Shown one piece after another: positions 5,860 to 9,671 of a DNA stretch of 9,671 bases. Position numbers and translations under genes: made by a program. Every line of letters begins with the position of its first letter. The stretch's first letter is position 1. The stretch comes from UBA6165 sp044233745 (GTDB lineage: Bacteria > Bacteroidota > Bacteroidia > Flavobacteriales_D > Crocinitomicaceae), in contig JBIIJN010000087.1 of the NCBI GenBank assembly GCA_044233745.1, positions 1 to 9,671 of the forward strand, given 5' to 3'. The notes below the pieces were generated by a model. That model did not search any database and was not told the DNA's origin. It saw only the letters and a program-made list of their open reading frames with translations.

Positions 5860-6630
5860 ATGAGAACGCCAGTAATTTTAATTGTTGCGCTTATATGGGC
5901 AAAAAGCAATTACACACATGCTCAGTCTTTTTTCTACGGCGCTTTTTTTGAGACATCGCTTTTCAATGTGAAATCCAAACAAATGGATAGCTATTTGTCT
6001 TCATTCAACTTGGCCAATCAATCCAATTTAACGCAAGAGTGTGGACGATTCAAACCAACTGGAGCCTTTAATTGGGGAATTGAACTTACTACATCGGGAA
6101 TTAATCTGAGCGCAAAGTTCAACAGATTTAGTAGTTCGACAGAAGCTATATTCAACAATGGCGAATCTAGAGTTCTTGAACTCACATAGAAATCCTGGCT
6201 TGTTCCTTTTGGCTTCTCACTCTATAGCGGTGATGGTCCGATAAGATTTCATATAGGCTCGACTTTGGGAATGGGCATTCAAAACACGCAACTATCGTCT
6301 GTTAAAGTATACGCTGATGGCACAACAAGCCTTGGTTATGACGATTATCTCAATGGAATTTACATGTCGAATTCGGCTATTTTTGTTCCTGAATTAACAA
6401 TTGGCGTTGGAAGAGTGATTTATCTTTATGCATCCGCGGGGTATCAACTTTCCTTTTGGCCTTCAGCATTAAAAGACGAGAACAAATTTGATATGGACGC
6501 TCCAGGACCCTATTTTGGTGTTGATCCCTTCAATTGGTTTGAAGGTGATTTCCGACCCAACTTCAGCGGATTCCGTTTCAATTTCGGTGTTAAAATCAAT
6601 CTATTAGAACTCGCTGTGCGCTTAGATTAA
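5860..6630 (+). pseudogene. Secreted/outer-membrane beta-barrel-like protein interrupted by one in-frame TAG
   Basis: One reading frame runs from the ATG at 5860 to the TAA at 6628-6630 (256 codons), broken only by a TAG at 6187-6189, codon 110. The frame is open on both sides with no shift, and the 25 codons right after the TAG (KSWLVPFGFSLYSGDG and on) look like normal protein, so this was one gene. Residues 1-22 are a signal peptide (MRTPVILIVALIWAKSNYTHAQ, cleavage near AQ|S). The rest alternates polar and hydrophobic residues with many Gly, Phe and Tyr (GAFFETSLFNV, FGFSLYSGDG, YLYASAGYQLSFW, FSGFRFNFGVKINL), as in small outer-membrane beta-barrels. No named family is recognised. The start at 5860 is preferred to a TTG 42 bp upstream because it gives a clean signal peptide. 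Upstream, the promoter looks intact. Explanations are a recent nonsense mutation, a sequencing error, or less likely readthrough. Confidence 0.7.
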
Positions 6631-6641
6631 AAATTAAAAAA

Positions 6642-7100
6642 ATGAAAAATAAATCATACCTCATTTTGTTGCTCGTGCTCAATTTAATGGCCTGCAATAA
6701 AGAATACAAAGCTGGAAAAAAATTGGTTGGAGATTGGAATATCACACAATTGGAAAGAAGTTATTATACGAATGGCGAATTAGATACAGTGGTGACATTA
6801 AGCAACGTTGCCCAAGTGACTTTTTCACAAAGCAAAGAGACTGGCTCTATGAGCAACAAAGTGAGTTATTCAGTTAATCCAAGCTTGTTTCAACCCTATT
6901 TTATTGAATATGATTGCGAAAGATGGTTGCAAAACAAGGATATTGACGAACGTATTATTTTCAATTATGGCTATATAGAGGGCGGTATAGCATACACAAC
7001 TTTAAAATTCACAAAATCTGAATTGGTGCTCCAAGTTTTGCTGACAGATTTCAACGGTGGATTTAGCACAAAAGAAGTGATTACCTTCAGGAAAATATAA
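6642..7100 (+). CDS. Lipocalin-like lipoprotein
   Basis: 152 residues. The N-terminus is a lipoprotein signal ending in the lipobox LMAC with Cys18 as the lipid-anchored residue. After it comes KLVGDWNITQLE (about 28-39), the opening G-x-W-x-(I/L) strand typical of the lipocalin-like families common in Bacteroidota. The rest is strand-rich with a closing segment TKEVITFRKI. It probably folds as a small beta-barrel or half-barrel anchored in the outer membrane and facing the periplasm. The ligand is unknown. It starts 11 bp after the stop of the interrupted barrel gene, so the two were almost certainly cotranscribed. The internal TAG upstream could reduce its expression by polarity. Its 3' end meets the convergent lycopene cyclase gene after 9 bp. 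Confidence 0.75.
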   Translation: MKNKSYLILLLVLNLMACNKEYKAGKKLVGDWNITQLERSYYTNGELDTVVTLSNVAQVTFSQSKETGSMSNKVSYSVNPSLFQPYFIEYDCERWLQNKDIDERIIFNYGYIEGGIAYTTLKFTKSELVLQVLLTDFNGGFSTKEVITFRKI

Positions 7101-7107
7101 GATTTTC
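7091..7107. terminator. Small hairpin between convergent genes
   Basis: GAAAAT (7091-7096), a 5-nt loop, and ATTTTC (7102-7107) make a perfect 6-bp stem across the end of the lipoprotein gene and the 9-bp gap to the convergent lycopene cyclase. It could serve as a bidirectional stop, but the stem is AT-rich and weak. Confidence 0.25.
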
Positions 7108-7109
7108 AA

Positions 7110-8264
7110 CTAAGCCCTTCCTAAAAACCTCAAAATAAAATACCGCACAAACTGCCATTTTTGGGGAGAAGAAAGCGTCACTAAGAAAAGTCCCCAGGCA
7201 TTGAGTTTTTCATCGAGGAAGCGGAAAACAAAACTAGCACCGCGGGCTTTGAATAGATTGGCGAATATTCTAGCGCCATGCATGCGATTTGTGGCAATTA
7301 AATATAGTACGGCATCGTCGAACGCTTTGTAAGTAGCACTCGAATTCAAAGATTTTTCTGTGAGTTTTTCACCTGAAATAATGGACTTTGCTAATTTTTT
7401 ATTGCGTTCAATTGTACGCATGAACCCATAACCAGAAGAAGGCTTTAGATATCCCGCCAAAGAACCAATGTTGATTACATGTCTGGATTGAACTGTATTC
7501 ATCTGAAAATCGGTCATCGGAATGGCGTTGTATTCCGTGAGAAGAATTTCAAAATCGTCGATACCCAAATTTTGTGAGATGTGGTCTTCGAGTTTCTTTT
7601 TGTAGTCGGCTTCGCTGTAGATTTTACCTGAAAACTCAGTGAATTCAACCAAAGCCTCGTTGTTGGCATAAGGCAAAACGTAGAAAAAATTGGTCAAATT
7701 GGCATCGGTGTAGCGATAATCCATAAACGAAAAAGTATCGGCATCAAACCTCGCTTCTTTGGTTTTTATAACGTAACCGTAAAAATGTTGCCAGATAAAT
7801 TGTCTAGCCTTTTCAGGTTTGAAATCTGATTGATCAAAATAAGAACGAAAGACCCATTCGCCTTTAAAATCACCAGAAAGCGTTTTCAATTCACCAGCAT
7901 CATTGAGCGAAACAATATCCGTTTGCAATCGCTCTACATTCTCAAAACCCTCAACATATTGATTCATAAACGCATAAAAATCAGCGCCTTCAATCGTGTT
8001 GTAGGTAAAGTTCCCAAAATCCATTGGAAGATGTTCGCCCTGCATGGTATAAAAATCCCCGCGCTTCCACTGTTTTTTCACCAAATGCTGAAAATCAATA
8101 GCTGCATCTGCCCAAAAAGACCAAGTTCTGTCGTTCTGATTTTTGGCATCTCGATCCACAATCAACACAGTTTTGTTGTGGAAATCGGGGTCTTTAGACA
8201 ACTCGTAAAAGAGCGTCATGCCCGACAAGCCAAAACCAGCGAAAATGTAGTCGAATTGTTGCAT
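7110..8264 (-). CDS. crtY: Lycopene beta-cyclase (CrtY/CrtL family)
   Basis: 384 residues from the ATG at 8264; a GTG directly before it (8267) could also be read but adds only one residue. The enzyme closes the linear ends of lycopene into beta-rings, giving beta-carotene, the precursor of zeaxanthin-type pigments, at the inner membrane. Visible marks: the nucleotide-binding G-F-G-L-S-G at 10-15 and the acidic end of the second strand (IVDRD, 35-39), the family signature NDRTWSFW at 44-51, VEFTEFS at 206-212 (position of the plant FLEET motif, Glu207), and GSLAGYLKPSSGYGFMRTIE at 267-286. Length is normal. The DUF4421-type gene lies 35 bp upstream in the same direction, so the pair probably forms an operon. 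No other carotenoid genes (crtB, crtI, crtZ) are in the window. It ends in TAG. Confidence 0.93.
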   Translation of the reverse strand: MQQFDYIFAGFGLSGMTLFYELSKDPDFHNKTVLIVDRDAKNQNDRTWSFWADAAIDFQHLVKKQWKRGDFYTMQGEHLPMDFGNFTYNTIEGADFYAFMNQYVEGFENVERLQTDIVSLNDAGELKTLSGDFKGEWVFRSYFDQSDFKPEKARQFIWQHFYGYVIKTKEARFDADTFSFMDYRYTDANLTNFFYVLPYANNEALVEFTEFSGKIYSEADYKKKLEDHISQNLGIDDFEILLTEYNAIPMTDFQMNTVQSRHVINIGSLAGYLKPSSGYGFMRTIERNKKLAKSIISGEKLTEKSLNSSATYKAFDDAVLYLIATNRMHGARIFANLFKARGASFVFRFLDEKLNAWGLFLVTLSSPQKWQFVRYFILRFLGRA

Positions 8265-8299
8265 CACTTAAAAACGTTTTCTAAATACAATTGTTTGAA

Positions 8300-9307
8300 T
8301 CACAAAATTCCCTTTTCCTCCAATTTGAGAATAATCTTCGGGTGCTTTTTGACTTTAATCAAATATCCGAAGAAAATCCGCATATCATAATAGTATTGTT
8401 GCACCGACATTTGCCTGAAATTGATTCTTCTGAATTGAAACTCGCTGATGAGCTGCAAAAACCAACGCTCTTGGTGGTAGCCGAAAGAAAGCTGTAAATC
8501 TGTGCGCGTGTTCAAGCCAAAAAAAGCACGGTTTTGTTCGGCAGTTTCATACCATTTGGTTTGAAAAAGCGGTCCCCATCCCATAAGCAAAGTGCCCTGC
8601 CATTTGTCGTAGCGTTTCACGTAAGCAATACCCGGAATAGCGCCAAATTCAAAACAGCCCACCAATTTACTTTTCGAAACATCGGCAATATCATTCACTG
8701 CATAACTTGGCAATAAAGTAGCCGAATCTCGACCCACCGCCGAAGCTCCGAAATAGGAATACACATAAGGTGTGAAAAAATCTTCGTTGTATCGGCCAGA
8801 AAAACCCATTGCCGCGCGATAACTGAAGTCCTTTTTCAAGAAATATCGGGCATCTAAATTAATGGAAAGTGTAGAAAAATCTGGTATCACAAGATGTTTT
8901 GTTGGCACCTCAGCACTAGGATAATCGTGATTCAACAAAGCAAAACTGCGGTAATACTGTGCTCGAAAAGCGAAAAAGATTCTTTTGATGGGGAACTTGA
9001 GTTTAAAATCAAAATAGTCCGACTTTCCGTATTTGTTTTCGCTCACCAAATGGGTTCCCATACGGCGGGTGAATCCCAAATCAATGCCCTTATAGGATAC
9101 ACCAAATCCCAAAAGCAAAGGCGGATTCAAGAAATAGCGTTCACGACCGAAATCCAAATATTTGGGCTTGATAATGACGTTGGTGGCGTTGAATCCAGTG
9201 AGTGTGTATACCGTAATATTGTCTTTATAATGCACATATTTCGCAGAATCGGCGGGTGACTCTGGAGAAGTGAAAATCAATGTGCTCAGAATGGCTAAAA
9301 TATACAC
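8300..9307 (-). CDS. DUF4421-type outer-membrane protein
   Basis: 335 residues starting at a GTG (9307-9305). No ATG exists near the N-terminus; a stop lies 40-42 bp upstream in the same frame, and the promoter -7 box is only 18 bp away, so GTG is the best start. The first 18 or so residues (YILAILSTLIFTSPESPA) are a short signal peptide lacking the usual basic N-region. The body resembles DUF4421: an early YVHYKDNITVYTLTGF strand, then PPLLLGFGVSYKGIDLGFT (62-80), DYFDFKLKFPIKRIFFAFRAQYYRSF, and many alternating strands to the end, as expected for an outer-membrane beta-barrel. Function is unknown for the family. It is followed by the lycopene cyclase after 35 bp. The family assignment is by recall of its pattern and should be confirmed by profile search. 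Confidence 0.7.
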   Translation of the reverse strand: MYILAILSTLIFTSPESPADSAKYVHYKDNITVYTLTGFNATNVIIKPKYLDFGRERYFLNPPLLLGFGVSYKGIDLGFTRRMGTHLVSENKYGKSDYFDFKLKFPIKRIFFAFRAQYYRSFALLNHDYPSAEVPTKHLVIPDFSTLSINLDARYFLKKDFSYRAAMGFSGRYNEDFFTPYVYSYFGASAVGRDSATLLPSYAVNDIADVSKSKLVGCFEFGAIPGIAYVKRYDKWQGTLLMGWGPLFQTKWYETAEQNRAFFGLNTRTDLQLSFGYHQERWFLQLISEFQFRRINFRQMSVQQYYYDMRIFFGYLIKVKKHPKIILKLEEKGIL

Positions 9308-9324
9308 GGTGCAATTTGTTGGGT

Positions 9325-9357
9325 CAAATTTATGAATTCTAGCGGGTCAACATCCAA
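9325..9357 (-). promoter_or_regulatory. Promoter of the DUF4421-type/lycopene cyclase pair
   Basis: On the minus strand, TTG (9357-9355), a 22-nt spacer, and TAAATTTG (9332-9325) match TTG-N17-23-TAnnTTTG. Transcription would start near 9318, about 10 nt before the GTG at 9307, which supports that unusual start. The word GGGTCAA occurs twice here on the plus strand, at 9321-9327 and 9344-9350; the first overlaps the -7 box, so it may be an operator. Confidence 0.5.
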
Positions 9358-9365
9358 CAAAACAC

Positions 9366-9373
9366 TATTTTTG
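9366..9373 (+). promoter_or_regulatory. Promoter -7 box for the zinc-ribbon methyltransferase
   Basis: TATTTTTG fits TAnnTTTG and lies 20 bp before the ATG at 9394, which would leave a leader of about 14 nt. No TTG is present at the usual -33 distance. It is back to back with the promoter at 9325-9357. Confidence 0.4.
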
Positions 9374-9393
9374 CCAGCGTTAGCCACAGGCAC

Positions 9394-9671
9394 ATGAAAA
9401 AACTGTACAAATTTCTACTCAACACGCTCCCACGACCTTTATTGATTCGTTTGAGTTATGTATTCACCAAGTTGGCTCCCATTTTATACCGCGGCAACAA
9501 ATACGAATGTCCGGTGTGTGGAAAGACTTCACGCAAGTTTTTGAGCTACGGTTCGGCGGTTTCTCATCGCGAAAATGTGCTTTGTCCTCACGATTTAACC
9601 TTGGAGCGACACCGATTGATTTGGCTCTTTTTGCAACGAAAATCCAATTTGTTTTCCGCTGAAAAATTGTC
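9394..9671 (+). CDS. Zinc-ribbon SAM-dependent methyltransferase (partial, N-terminus only)
   Basis: The first 92 codons are in the window and the rest runs off the right edge. The visible part matches the N-terminal region of a Bacteroidota class I methyltransferase family: a basic/hydrophobic lead (KKLYKFLLNTLPRPLLIRL), then a zinc-ribbon-like stretch with C39-P-V-C42 and C64-P-H-D, followed by LTLERHRLIWLFL, the conserved SLERHR segment that precedes the Rossmann-fold methyltransferase domain. The SAM-binding motif itself would lie beyond the edge, so enzyme function is inferred from this leader. The second cysteine pair is unusual: where CxxC is expected the sequence reads CPHD, so one zinc ligand seems replaced, perhaps by His66. 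Substrate unknown. It is divergent from the DUF4421-type gene with 86 bp between. Confidence 0.65.
   Translation, partial: MKKLYKFLLNTLPRPLLIRLSYVFTKLAPILYRGNKYECPVCGKTSRKFLSYGSAVSHRENVLCPHDLTLERHRLIWLFLQRKSNLFSAEKL

Noticed and set aside
5860..6630. TAG reassigned to an amino acid in this organism
   Set aside because: crtY ends with TAG exactly where a 9-bp convergent junction places its end, so TAG acts as a normal stop elsewhere in the window.
7830..8390. 186-codon plus-strand open frame over the lycopene cyclase start
   Set aside because: It is antisense to crtY and the end of the DUF4421-type gene, both of which have recognisable family motifs; its own translation shows none.

Overview
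The window looks like a chromosomal segment of a Bacteroidota bacterium. Supporting signs are genes without clear Shine-Dalgarno sequences, several -7 promoter boxes of the TAnnTTTG type used by this phylum, two lipoproteins with classic lipoboxes, an outer-membrane DUF4421-type protein, a CrtY-type lycopene cyclase, and AT-leaning base composition. I cannot place it below phylum level with confidence. An environmental, carotenoid-making member (Flavobacteriales- or Chitinophagales-like) would fit.

Layout. Bases 1-91 hold the start of a HipB-like XRE-family repressor on the minus strand, cut off by the window edge. Its upstream region carries a good -7 box and five TATACC/GGTATA-type half-sites, which look like autoregulatory operators. 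Bases 254-530 hold a compact non-coding mobile-element-like repeat. It has 17-bp perfect terminal inverted repeats at 268-284 and 498-514, a 12-bp direct repeat on either side, and an inner long inverted repeat enclosing three perfect hairpins. Next is a minus-strand Asp-box (BNR, sialidase-fold) lipoprotein at 548-1876.

From 1959 to 5479 a plus-strand operon carries three genes. The first is an unusual fusion of about 12 membrane segments to a C-terminal YceI domain. The second is a metallo-beta-lactamase/beta-CASP ribonuclease overlapping it by 4 bp (ATGA). The third is a PrxQ/BCP-type thiol peroxidase. The last codons of the peroxidase run directly into a 15-bp minisatellite (5469-5634), which seems to have grown out of the gene's own 3' end.

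At 5860-6630 lies a secreted beta-barrel-like protein gene interrupted by one in-frame TAG, with the same frame open on both sides. It is followed after 11 bp by a lipocalin-like lipoprotein (6642-7100). On the opposite strand, converging on it with 9 bp between, are a lycopene cyclase (7110-8264) and, upstream of it in the same direction, a DUF4421-type outer-membrane protein (8300-9307). A divergent promoter region separates these from the start of a zinc-ribbon methyltransferase running off the right edge (9394 onward).

No RNA genes, CRISPR arrays, transposase genes or phage genes are visible. The features most worth following up are the 247-bp repeat element with its nested hairpins, the HipB operator cluster, the membrane-YceI fusion coupled to a beta-CASP nuclease, the minisatellite, and the single TAG inside an otherwise intact gene. 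I did not find convincing evidence of a wholly new multi-gene system.
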